This document shows positions 44,835-53,121 of a stretch of DNA of 64,000 nt, one piece after another. The DNA comes from Candidatus Bathyarchaeota archaeon. Its GTDB lineage: Archaea; Thermoproteota; Bathyarchaeia; Bathyarchaeales; Bathycorpusculaceae. The number at the start of each line of letters is the position of its first letter. The first letter of the stretch is position 1. A program made the position numbers and the translations under genes. The notes under the pieces were generated by a model. That model was not told where the DNA came from. It worked only from the letters and a program-made list of their open reading frames with translations, and did not search any database. The stretch is from NCBI GenBank assembly GCA_026014585.1, contig JAOZIA010000005.1, forward strand, positions 124,001 through 188,000, read 5' to 3'.

Positions 44835-45548
44835 TTATGGCGACGTTTTCTTTGCGTACAAGCCTTCTTTTTCTTTAATTATTTTTCCATCCTTGAGCAA
44901 GAGCATGCGTTGCGTGTGCGCTGCTACGGGGCTATCATGCGTGACGGTGATGATGGTGGTTCCTTGGCTTCTGTTGAGGCTTGCCAGTAGCTTGACGATT
45001 TCCTGCTTGTTTTTTGAATCCAAGTTTCCTGTGGGTTCATCTGCAAGGATAAATGCGGGGTTGTTGGCTAAGGCTCGGGCGATGGCGACTCTTTGCTGCT
45101 CTCCCGCGCTGAGGCGGTTGGGTCGATGGTTTTCTCTTCCTGAAAGCCCCACCATCGATAGCAACTTGTTTGCGCGTGCGCGGCGTTCTTCTTTGGATTT
45201 TATTTTGCCCTCCATAGGTAACTCCACGTTTTCTCTGGCGTTTAGGTAGGGGAGCAAGTTGAAGGTTTGGAACACAAACCCCATTTTGTCGCGGCGAATT
45301 TTGTAGAGTTTGTTCTCAGCCATTTTGCCGACGTCGATGCCGTCTAGGAGTACGGTGCCGCTGGTTGGCTTGTCGATGCACCCAATCACATTTAGCAAGG
45401 TGGTTTTTCCTGAACCCGAGGGTCCCATGATGGAAACAAAATCGCCTTCTGCCACGGTTAGGTTGAGGTCTGCTAGGGCATCAACTTTGCGTTTGCCCAG
45501 CATGTAGGTTTTGGTTAGGTTTTCTATTTGCAGCACTGTTTTACTCAT
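44835..45548 (-). CDS. ABC transporter ATPase, MacB/LolD type
   Basis: 237 residues. Walker A GPSGSGKTT, signature LSAGEQQRVAIARAL, Walker B ILADEPTGNLD. Drives the FtsX-type permease at 45541, overlapping it by eight bases. Such pairs export or extract substrates from the membrane face, not true uptake. Substrate unknown. Confidence 0.93.
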   Translation of the reverse strand: MSKTVLQIENLTKTYMLGKRKVDALADLNLTVAEGDFVSIMGPSGSGKTTLLNVIGCIDKPTSGTVLLDGIDVGKMAENKLYKIRRDKMGFVFQTFNLLPYLNARENVELPMEGKIKSKEERRARANKLLSMVGLSGRENHRPNRLSAGEQQRVAIARALANNPAFILADEPTGNLDSKNKQEIVKLLASLNRSQGTTIITVTHDSPVAAHTQRMLLLKDGKIIKEKEGLYAKKTSP

Positions 45549-47022
45549 ATCTCATCGCCTCCGCAGGTCTAATTCTAGCAGCACGCCACGCAGGATACAA
45601 ACTGCCCAAAGTTCCCAGTAGCAACGCTGCGCCAAACGCTAACAACACAAGGCTAACTTCCACAGTAACTGAAGTTGTGGAAACTGCGGCATTTGCCATA
45701 AAAGACCTGCCCGCGTTGGCGGCTATTGTGTTAATGCTTGGGAGCAGCAGTGAGGATAGGACGGGTGCGGCAAAAACGCCTATTACAACACCGACAACGC
45801 CTGCGATGGCGCTGAGCATTATGCCTTCAAGCATGAACTGTCCCATGACTGTATAGTTGCTAAAGCCGATTGCTTTGAGTGTGCCGATTTCTTTGGTTCG
45901 CTCCTTTACGGTGTAGAGCATTACAAACAGCACAATTAGGCTGGTTGCTGCGACAACTACAAGGATTTCTTCAAACGCAACTGTTTGGGTCTGGCTAATT
46001 GATGCTTCAGCGCTTTCTAAGGCGGTGGTGTACATTTCCTGCATAGCTGTTAACTGGGACATACGCTGCTGCGCGGTAGTGACGGTTAATTCTGAATGTA
46101 GAGAGCTTATCTCGTTGGCAATGTTGGTTACCATGGAGCTGTCTTGTGCAAAAACTGAAATGCTTGTTATGTAGCCAGTGTTATTGGTTATTGTCTGTGC
46201 ATCTTCTAGGCTCATGTATAGCAGTTGGAGGTCTTCATTACTTGTTGTACCATGAATCCCAACTACAGTGAAGTTATAGTCCAAAATCGAGATTTCATCA
46301 CCTACACCAGCGTTAAAGTAAACGGAGTTGTTTTCGCTAAGCACCACCACACCAGTTTCACCAGCCAAAAGGCTTCGTCCAGCAGTGATATTGCTTGATA
46401 ACTCAGTATAATGGTCTATAGCCTCAGAGGTTAAAGATACACCCTCAATCACGTAATCAGGCACAATTTGAGTAAAATTTCGACCCATTAACTCAGTGGT
46501 AACATTTTCACCCTCAGTAGCCTGCAAAATGTAAGCAACAGCATCAACACCACTAATGTCCTCAAGATCCGTGTATAAAGTCTGATTCATTGGACTAACC
46601 TGCCCGCCGCTAAAAGAGCCCCCGCCAAACTGACCAGGAGCAGTTCCTCCACCAAACTGGTTAGGGTCAAAAACGCTGGTTGAAGGCGTCGCGCCGCCAC
46701 CACCTGGACCAAAAGGTTCACCTGGGTCAGTAATAGTAACGTTTGGGGCGCTAAAACCAAAACCAGAAAAACCTGAAGAAAGACTGCAATCAATCTGAGT
46801 TAAGGTTTGATTGATTGTTTGGTCAGATACGTTGATGGTGCCGCTTAGGTTTTCCGCGAGGCTACTTGCAGCCTCCTGATTGGCTAACACACCCGCAGGA
46901 ATTGACACTAAAATGGCCATCGAAAAGCCTAACGCGATGATTACTAGTAATGCTCGAATTTTTCTTCGTGAAATATTTCTTATTGCCCTACTTGTTATTC
47001 CCATTATTTTTTTCACCTTCAT
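45541..47022 (-). CDS. MacB/FtsX-type permease
   Basis: 493 residues: one N-terminal helix (ALLVIIALGFSMAILVSIPAG), a ~300-residue outside domain with a Gly/Pro-rich stretch (EPFGPGGGGATPST), then three helices with the FtsX pattern (TLKAIGFSNYTVMGQFMLEGIMLSAIAGVVGVVIG). Works with the ATPase at 44835. The promoter region upstream carries two copies of the CCAAAT direct-repeat motif. Confidence 0.92.
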   Translation of the reverse strand: MKVKKIMGITSRAIRNISRRKIRALLVIIALGFSMAILVSIPAGVLANQEAASSLAENLSGTINVSDQTINQTLTQIDCSLSSGFSGFGFSAPNVTITDPGEPFGPGGGGATPSTSVFDPNQFGGGTAPGQFGGGSFSGGQVSPMNQTLYTDLEDISGVDAVAYILQATEGENVTTELMGRNFTQIVPDYVIEGVSLTSEAIDHYTELSSNITAGRSLLAGETGVVVLSENNSVYFNAGVGDEISILDYNFTVVGIHGTTSNEDLQLLYMSLEDAQTITNNTGYITSISVFAQDSSMVTNIANEISSLHSELTVTTAQQRMSQLTAMQEMYTTALESAEASISQTQTVAFEEILVVVAATSLIVLFVMLYTVKERTKEIGTLKAIGFSNYTVMGQFMLEGIMLSAIAGVVGVVIGVFAAPVLSSLLLPSINTIAANAGRSFMANAAVSTTSVTVEVSLVLLAFGAALLLGTLGSLYPAWRAARIRPAEAMRYE

Positions 47023-47061
47023 TTTAAGCAGCTAATCGTCCATCAGCCACTCACACGAAGG

Positions 47062-47116
47062 TCAATATATAATTATTAAAGCAATTTTCTAAATTATACC
47101 CAAATCTCCCCCAAAT
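47062..47116 (-). promoter_or_regulatory. Promoter of the MacB-type operon with direct-repeat site
   Basis: A TATA-like block (minus strand ataattatatatt, about 47065-47077) lies ~45 bases before the start at 47022. Just beyond it CCAAAT occurs at 47100-47105 and 47111-47116, 11 bases apart (as read on the plus strand). A related pair (CCAAAT/CCCAAT, same spacing) is at 47269-47285. Confidence 0.5.
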
Positions 47117-47312
47117 TTGGAGAACAAAAAACAGAAACAAAAATAAAAAATTAAAAAAAATAAAATTTGGCAATCTCTGAGAGGCTGAAAGGGGCACTTT
47201 AGGAGTGAAATCAAACCTCTCTTTGACTGCTTAACAAAACCTTCACGCCAGCTAATTAATGGTTTTACCCAAATCTTGCCCCAATCATAAAAATCTTCCA
47301 AAAAAAATTAGA

Positions 47313-47810
47313 TTAAGGCTGACTTACCTGTGCTGGTGGGGCAGGTAGAGTGGTTATGTTTGTCACCGTTCCCTCAGCGATGTTAACTGTCACCAGAACT
47401 CTGCCCTCCGTGCCCTGAAGCACTACATCTGCTGCTGTCGCCTTCAAAGTCACGTTTCCATCTGCGTCAACTACCGTGGTTATAATTGGGTGCACAGCGG
47501 TAATGTTGTATCCTTGGTCTAACAATGCAATAACTTCTGAGTCGCTACTGGCTATGTCGGTTGCTTTTGCAGTGTATTCATCGCTTACCTCCATCTGTCC
47601 AGGTCCTCCCTGCCCATGGCAGCCAGGTCCCATGCGCATACCCATTGTGCTGTTATCCATCATTGCTGGAGCAAAATCAGGCATACCAGAGGGTGTAGTT
47701 GTTGTGTCGTCTGTTTGTGTTGTGGAATCAAGAGCGAAAACCATGGAAGTTGCAACGGTTGCAATCGCCATTAAGGAAAGAATCAAAAGAGCCTTGCTTT
47801 TCATGTTCAA
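47313..47810 (-). CDS. Secreted Met-rich hypothetical protein
   Basis: 165 residues. Signal peptide 1-~26 (ALLILSLMAIATVATSMVFA). A linker with MPDFAPAMMDNSTMGMRMGP, then GPGCHGQGGPG, followed by a beta-rich domain containing TVVDADGNVTLKA and VLVTVNIAEGTVTNI. The Met/His/Cys patch could bind copper; that is speculation. On the same strand as the MacB operon, 290 bases upstream, and preceded by its own CCAAAT direct repeat, so probably coregulated with it. Confidence 0.65.
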   Translation of the reverse strand: MNMKSKALLILSLMAIATVATSMVFALDSTTQTDDTTTTPSGMPDFAPAMMDNSTMGMRMGPGCHGQGGPGQMEVSDEYTAKATDIASSDSEVIALLDQGYNITAVHPIITTVVDADGNVTLKATAADVVLQGTEGRVLVTVNIAEGTVTNITTLPAPPAQVSQP

Positions 47811-47880
47811 ACTTTTTCACCTCCATCTTAACCAAAACCTCAAAAGCCAATTTCTTATTAAGGGATTTTTCAACATTACA

Positions 47881-47899
47881 CCCAAATTGATGCCAAATT
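47881..47899. promoter_or_regulatory. CCAAAT direct-repeat site in the divergent promoter
   Basis: CCAAAT at 47882-47887 and 47893-47898, 11 bases (one helical turn) apart, between the secreted-protein gene and the ArsR-like regulator. A TATA-like block (cttattaa, about 47848-47855) serves the minus-strand gene. Confidence 0.5.
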
Positions 47900-47960
47900 C
47901 CACCTTAAAGCAGTCTAAGCCTATGTTTTGGGATAACACTTTATTACTAAAACCAGACTA

Positions 47961-48305
47961 ATGGTGACAAAGAAATCTCTTCATGCACGGAGCCACTCAG
48001 AAATGCCAACAAACGCGCACTCGCTAAAATACGTACTCGGATGGTTGATAGCGGGCACACGCGGAGGACCCACTCGTGCAAAAATAATAGAAATCCTAAA
48101 AGAAACCCCGCAAAACGCAAACCAGCTTGCAACAACTCTGGAAATGGATTACAAAACCATGAGGCACCACCTGCAGGTTCTGGAAAAAAACAAGATAATC
48201 ACGTCAGTTGGTGACAGGTACGGTGCAACATATTTTCTATCACAAACAATGGAGACCAATTATGACTTGTTTGAGGAGATTAGTAAGAAAATAGGGAAAA
48301 AGTAA
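47961..48305 (+). CDS. ArsR-like winged-helix regulator
   Basis: 114 residues. RAKIIEILKETPQNANQLATTLEMDYKTMRHHLQVLEKNKIITSVGDRYGATYFLS is a helix-turn-helix with a wing, the archaeal ArsR-like pattern. No Cys metal site, so metal sensing is unlikely. Divergent from the secreted Met-rich protein gene; the same CCAAAT repeat motif lies in this and the MacB promoters, so it is the best candidate regulator. Confidence 0.8.
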   Translation: MVTKKSLHARSHSEMPTNAHSLKYVLGWLIAGTRGGPTRAKIIEILKETPQNANQLATTLEMDYKTMRHHLQVLEKNKIITSVGDRYGATYFLSQTMETNYDLFEEISKKIGKK

Positions 48306-48335
48306 AAAAAGGAGCATAAACAAGAGGGAAAACTA

Positions 48336-48767
48336 ATGGACAATCGAGTAAAAATCGGGCTAATTGTTTCAGTAATCGCGTTTGCAGCTGTTTTATCAGC
48401 GGTTTGGGCATTAACAACCCTGCAACCACCTCAGTTTCCAGGTCCAGGAGACCACCGCTCAGAACTTGTCGCAGGCGACTTGGAAGTTTTCTATCTAACC
48501 TATGCAGTAATCTCAACAATCAACATAGTCCTACTGGTCATACTAGTCCTAAACTTTGTAAGCATCTACAGAAAAACACGCTCCCCATTCACCGTAGGAT
48601 TAGTAATCTTTGCAGGAGCATTCCTAATAAAAGACATCACAGCCAACCCACTAGTAATAGGCATGTTCAGGTTTCAACCATCAGGACTAGGTCCCTTCGT
48701 GTTTTTGCCAGGCATCTTTGAACTCATGGCGCTCTCAGCACTGCTCTACCTAAGCATAAAATACTAA
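48336..48767 (+). CDS. Four-helix membrane protein
   Basis: 143 residues with four hydrophobic segments. Thirty bases downstream of the ArsR-like gene on the same strand, so probably cotranscribed. Pro-rich external loop (LQPPQFPGPGDHRSELVAGD). Not recognised. Confidence 0.65.
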   Translation: MDNRVKIGLIVSVIAFAAVLSAVWALTTLQPPQFPGPGDHRSELVAGDLEVFYLTYAVISTINIVLLVILVLNFVSIYRKTRSPFTVGLVIFAGAFLIKDITANPLVIGMFRFQPSGLGPFVFLPGIFELMALSALLYLSIKY

Positions 48768-48856
48768 AACAAACTAAAGCATCATTTCCCATTTAGGAAA
48801 TAGCTTTAATACCCACCAAAATAAGCAATTGCCAAACAAAGGAGAAGGGACCGGAC

Positions 48857-50344
48857 ATAAGCGACATCCAAAAAATCTTTGAAAGCGACCACATCAGCGA
48901 CTTTTTAATTGTTGGCGGTGGACCAGCAGGCGCAACAGCAGCATACTACCTTGCTAAAGCTGGAAAAAGCGTGATTTTAATTGACCGCCAAACCTTTCCC
49001 AGAGACAAAGTCTGCGGAGATTTCGTCAGCCAAATCGCCATTGCTGAACTGGAAAAAATGGGCATAACCCAGCTGCCAGAGTTTCAAGATACAAACGTGA
49101 TAAACTCTGCCTCTGTTTTTGTTGACGGAAAAGAACTTGCCTCAGCTACAATGCCTCTTCTAGCAGAGCTTTCGCAGCCTGGAAGAGTAATTCCAAGAAA
49201 AACATTAGACAACTGGATATTGGATGCAGCAAAAAAAGCAGGCGTAACCGTCTTAGAAAATGTTTTAGTAACGGATTTTGTGGTTGAAAACAATCAAGTG
49301 CGCGTTATAGCACAAGATAAAGAAGGAGTAAACCACATATTCCACTCTCGACTCCTAATCGGAGCAGACGGCAGCAACTCATTAATTTCACGCATAATGC
49401 ACGGAAATTTGCCCCCTCAAACAAACCGCATCATTGGCTTGCGAGGCTACTTTGAAGACGTAAAAGGCCCCTTTGACCGTGCAGACATGCATTTTTCAAG
49501 CAAAAACTTCCCCGGTTACTGCTGGCTTTTCCCCACAGGACAAAACCAAGCAAATGTTGGGATAGGCGTGGTGCTTGAAACAATGCCAAAAGAAGACAAT
49601 CCAAAAGAACTCTTAGATCAGCTTATTCATCAAGATGAAGGCGTAAAGCAGCGTCTTGCCGATGCCAAACTCAAAGGACCAATCCAAAGCTGGCCTATTA
49701 ACGTTTATAACCCACACAGAGAAATCACGAGTGAAAGGGTAATGCTTGTTGGAGAAGCCGCAGGACTGGTAAACCCCCTAAATGGAGAAGGAATCCAGTA
49801 TGCTCTACTAAGCGGAAAATGGGCAGCTCAAACAGCCCTAAAATGCAAAGAAACAGAAGATTACAACCGAACTGCCCTGTTTGAGTACGCAAAAAAAGTC
49901 CGTGACGAACTGGATTTTGGCTTTAAACTCTCATCACTTCTGATTCAGCTTACGCGAAACCGCAATCTTAACCCGCTTTGGCTGGCAACCTTTGAGGTTA
50001 TGCTCTCACGTGCCAAAACGGATCCAGAATATGCAAAGCTCACAGGCGGCATACTCTCAGGCATAACTCCCGCAACTGACGGGTTAAATGCCAAATTCGT
50101 AATCAGCACAATAGAATCCGCAGTAGCATCTACAAAACAAAAAATAATCAAAGACCCCGCCAGTCTGCCAAAAGACGCGGTAAAATTCACTCAGACAACG
50201 CTAAAAGTAGCTCAAGACACCGCCCACGACCCTGTTGGCTTTATTGAGTGGGGCATATCAACAGCGCTTCAAGCTGCTGAATTTGCCGCAACAATCCCCA
50301 TGCGAGCTCTAAGAGCGTATGCTAAAGAAAAAACAAGTCAGTAA
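48857..50344 (+). CDS. Geranylgeranyl reductase family FAD protein, atypical start
   Basis: Reduces the isoprenoid double bonds of archaeal ether lipids. ~495 residues. The FAD-binding DFLIVGGGPAGATAAYYLAK lies upstream of the first GTG (48971), so the real start is earlier. The frame is open back to TAG 48794 but has no ATG, GTG or TTG. An ATA at 48857, twelve bases after GGAG, is the most likely start. Also seen: RDKVCGDFV (GGR-type PxxCG-like), LIGADGSNSLISR, and MLVGEAAGLVNPLNGEGIQYAL. Either a rare start codon or a base error (ATG to ATA). Confidence 0.85.
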   Translation: MSDIQKIFESDHISDFLIVGGGPAGATAAYYLAKAGKSVILIDRQTFPRDKVCGDFVSQIAIAELEKMGITQLPEFQDTNVINSASVFVDGKELASATMPLLAELSQPGRVIPRKTLDNWILDAAKKAGVTVLENVLVTDFVVENNQVRVIAQDKEGVNHIFHSRLLIGADGSNSLISRIMHGNLPPQTNRIIGLRGYFEDVKGPFDRADMHFSSKNFPGYCWLFPTGQNQANVGIGVVLETMPKEDNPKELLDQLIHQDEGVKQRLADAKLKGPIQSWPINVYNPHREITSERVMLVGEAAGLVNPLNGEGIQYALLSGKWAAQTALKCKETEDYNRTALFEYAKKVRDELDFGFKLSSLLIQLTRNRNLNPLWLATFEVMLSRAKTDPEYAKLTGGILSGITPATDGLNAKFVISTIESAVASTKQKIIKDPASLPKDAVKFTQTTLKVAQDTAHDPVGFIEWGISTALQAAEFAATIPMRALRAYAKEKTSQ

Positions 50345-50382
50345 CCCATTTTTTGTGTGCTTGTGCAGCCCCCCTTTTGGCG

Positions 50383-50697
50383 TTAGGAGGTTGTTTCTTT
50401 TTGTTGAGCTTTTTTTAATGCAACTATCAGGGTTACGTAGGTTACGCTTAGTGTAGCTAAAGTCCAGCTGGGTACGAGAAAGCCGTAGACTAACCAAACG
50501 TAGTAGTCCATAATTGCGTTTATAATTTGAATTATAAGAAAGATTTTTATTATTTTCCAAATAGTTTGGAAAGTGGGCAAAAGTTTAGCACTCCAGACAT
50601 TTGAAGGGTTTGCTGGCACTTGATTGATTACAGGCTTGTTTGAGAATATATTGGTTTGCTGTTGCACCCAATCAATAACAAATTTGACAATTGTCAA
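50383..50697 (-). CDS. Small membrane protein
   Basis: 104 residues with two hydrophobic helices (IWKIIKIFLIIQIINAIMDYYV, then FLVPSWTLATLSVTYVTLIVAL). Starts at ATG 50697. Convergent with the reductase gene. Between it and the divergent pilin (50880) is a promoter-sized gap. Function unknown. Confidence 0.5.
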   Translation of the reverse strand: MTIVKFVIDWVQQQTNIFSNKPVINQVPANPSNVWSAKLLPTFQTIWKIIKIFLIIQIINAIMDYYVWLVYGFLVPSWTLATLSVTYVTLIVALKKAQQKETTS

Positions 50698-50879
50698 AAG
50701 TTTTCACCTGACGCTTGCTCGCCAGCCCTTCAAGCGCATGTTTAACAAAACAGTTGTCACCTGTCTGCCACACACTAATATAACAGTTGTCCAATAGTTA
50801 ATTTACCTGATTTTTAATCAATCAAGAGGAATCACGGTATTCCATCATAGGAGAAGGCGGTTTTTTGGAGGTGAAATGA

Positions 50880-51338
50880 ATGAAACGAAAGAATTTTTTT
50901 AGGAGCATAAAGGCAGTTAGTCCAGTCATCGCCACAATCATTCTTGTAGCAATTTCAATTGTAATGGCAATCTCAGTAGCTTACTGGGCACTAGGCATCG
51001 GAGGCTCATTCACCAAATTCGAAAAAATGCAATACACATACGCATATCCAGTTGCCAACGAGGATTCAACATGGAGCATAATGCTTAATGTTAAAAACAC
51101 AGGAACTGCAACCGCGACAATCAATAACATTTTCCTCAATGGACAACCATACACCACTTACACAACAGAACCAACAGTAACCTTTGACCCAGACAGCATG
51201 CTAGTGAATCCAGGCCAAAACTCTACCATTACAATCACTGCAGGATATGCAGAACCTTGGGCATCAGGAATGAGTATTCAAGTTGATGTCATGACTGCTG
51301 CAGGAAACAGTTACCCAACAACAGTGATGATCCCATAA
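50880..51338 (+). CDS. Archaeal type IV pilin (class III signal)
   Basis: 152 residues. RSIKAVSPVIATIILVAISI is the class III prepilin motif: basic leader, cleavage before the hydrophobic N-terminal helix. The rest is a beta-sandwich head. The SD GGAGGTG at 50867-50873 sits six bases from ATG 50880. Likely major pilin or adhesin. Followed by the ATPase and platform genes, so one operon. Confidence 0.88.
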   Translation: MKRKNFFRSIKAVSPVIATIILVAISIVMAISVAYWALGIGGSFTKFEKMQYTYAYPVANEDSTWSIMLNVKNTGTATATINNIFLNGQPYTTYTTEPTVTFDPDSMLVNPGQNSTITITAGYAEPWASGMSIQVDVMTAAGNSYPTTVMIP

Positions 51339-51402
51339 GGAGTTACTGTTGACCTAATCTCTTTTTTGTTATTTTTTTAAGCCATTTTTTGGAGAAAGTA
51401 AA

Positions 51403-53115
51403 ATGAATTCTAAAAAAAGTTTAACTAAGAAAAACGGAAGAATTACAGCTCACAAAACAAGAAGCCTAACCCACAAATTATATGCTAAAAGCGAAAATGT
51501 AACAGTTAAGTCCACAAAAACAAAGACAAGTGGTTTATTCTTAAAGAAAAACAAAAAACAGCCGTTAAGTATCAAGGCGACAGCAATTTTTAAAGAACTG
51601 CCACAAACTGCTCAGACGGTTGAAGTTTACCCTGTTGAGGAGGCTTTCTCAAAAATCACCATTGCCTCTTTACCTGAACTGGGTGGAGGCAAAGCATACT
51701 TTATTGATGAAATCAGGCTTTCTGATGAAGAGAAAGCGTTTTTGTTCACACTTAATGAAATGATAAGCAAGGAGCTTGAACCTCCAAAAAACATGGTTGA
51801 CGCCAAGAGCCATGTTGCCCAAGAAGCGCTCAGGTTAGCAACAAAATATGGTCTAAATAAGAAAATATCCAGTGAATCTTGGTCAAAAATTCAACATTAC
51901 CTGTACCGTAACCTCATCGGTTTTGGCGACATCGACGTCATCATGAAGGATCCGCAAATCGAGGACATATCCGTTAATGGAGTAGACCTACCAGTTTATG
52001 TGTGGCACCGCAAATACGAAAGCATCCCAACAAACCTTGTGTTCACAGATGAAGTCGCGCTTGACAATTTAATCGTAAAGCTCACACACATGGCAAATAA
52101 ACACATCTCCACTGCTTTTCCATTACTTGACGCCATGCTACCAGGCAAGGACCGCTTAGCGGCAACGTTTAAACGGGAAGTCTCACCTAAAGGCGGCTCG
52201 TTTAGCATCCGTCGTTTCCGTGAAGAACCCTTCAGCATAATTGACCTAATAGAACTGGGAACAATAAACGAAGAAATCGCAGCTTATTTCTGGCTACTGA
52301 TAGAAAACCGCATGACCCTTGCGGTTATAGGCGGCACAGGCGCAGGAAAAACAAGCACACTAAACGCGGTCGCCAGCCTTGTTAAGCCGTCTATGAAAAT
52401 TGTTACAGTCGAAGAGATTCCTGAACTAAACCTGCCCCATGAAAACTGGGTTCAACTCGTCAGCAGAGAAAGCTACGGGTTAGGAACAATAAAAACAGGC
52501 GAAGTCGCACTTTTCCACCTAGTTAAAACAGCACTAAGATACAGACCAGACTACATCGTAGTTGGCGAAATCCGCGGAGAAGAAGCATTCGTCCTATTCC
52601 AAGCACTCGCCACAGGCCACGGAGGATTAACCACCCTACACGCTGACAGCATCGACTACGCCATTAAACGCTTAACCAGCCCACCCATGAACGTTGCAGA
52701 AACATACATGCCGCTAATCAATGTAACTGCACTGGTCGAACGCCAACAACTTCCAACAAAATCAGCCAGTGGAGCCTCATTTGGAAGACGCATAACAAGC
52801 ATTGCAGAGGTTGAAGAATTCGAAAAATACAACACCATAAGCCAATGGAATCCAACAAAAGACGTTTTTAACGTAAATCTTCAAAACAGCGTTATCCTGC
52901 AAAAAATAGCAGTTAGACAAGGAGTAACCAAGCAAGACTTACTCAAGGAAATTGCTGCTCGCGCCAAATTCCTTCATAAAATGAAAGAAAATGGGATAAA
53001 GAATAACACTGAACTGGCAAAACGGGTAACAGCACACCGTTCAAACAAAGAATCGCCAGCGTCGGATGCTGAAATGATTCCATTGATACCTGTTGAGGTA
53101 GAATTGATTAAGTGA
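51403..53115 (+). CDS. Type IV pilus assembly ATPase (PilB/GspE/FlaI family)
   Basis: 570 residues. Powers pilin polymerisation at the cytoplasmic face. Walker A GGTGAGKTS at 311-319, VEEIPELNL, Walker B VVGEIRGEEA near 386, and the secretion-ATPase box GHGGLTTLHAD at 405-415. The N-terminal 90 residues are a basic, low-complexity extension. It begins 65 bases after the pilin and is followed at six bases by the platform gene. Confidence 0.93.
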   Translation: MNSKKSLTKKNGRITAHKTRSLTHKLYAKSENVTVKSTKTKTSGLFLKKNKKQPLSIKATAIFKELPQTAQTVEVYPVEEAFSKITIASLPELGGGKAYFIDEIRLSDEEKAFLFTLNEMISKELEPPKNMVDAKSHVAQEALRLATKYGLNKKISSESWSKIQHYLYRNLIGFGDIDVIMKDPQIEDISVNGVDLPVYVWHRKYESIPTNLVFTDEVALDNLIVKLTHMANKHISTAFPLLDAMLPGKDRLAATFKREVSPKGGSFSIRRFREEPFSIIDLIELGTINEEIAAYFWLLIENRMTLAVIGGTGAGKTSTLNAVASLVKPSMKIVTVEEIPELNLPHENWVQLVSRESYGLGTIKTGEVALFHLVKTALRYRPDYIVVGEIRGEEAFVLFQALATGHGGLTTLHADSIDYAIKRLTSPPMNVAETYMPLINVTALVERQQLPTKSASGASFGRRITSIAEVEEFEKYNTISQWNPTKDVFNVNLQNSVILQKIAVRQGVTKQDLLKEIAARAKFLHKMKENGIKNNTELAKRVTAHRSNKESPASDAEMIPLIPVEVELIK

Positions 53116-53121
53116 TATAAA

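Noticed and set aside
47089-47301. 70-codon minus-strand frame upstream of the MacB-type permease
   Set aside because: It covers the promoter with the CCAAAT repeats, and the C-terminus is a Phe/Cys run translated from A/T-rich DNA.
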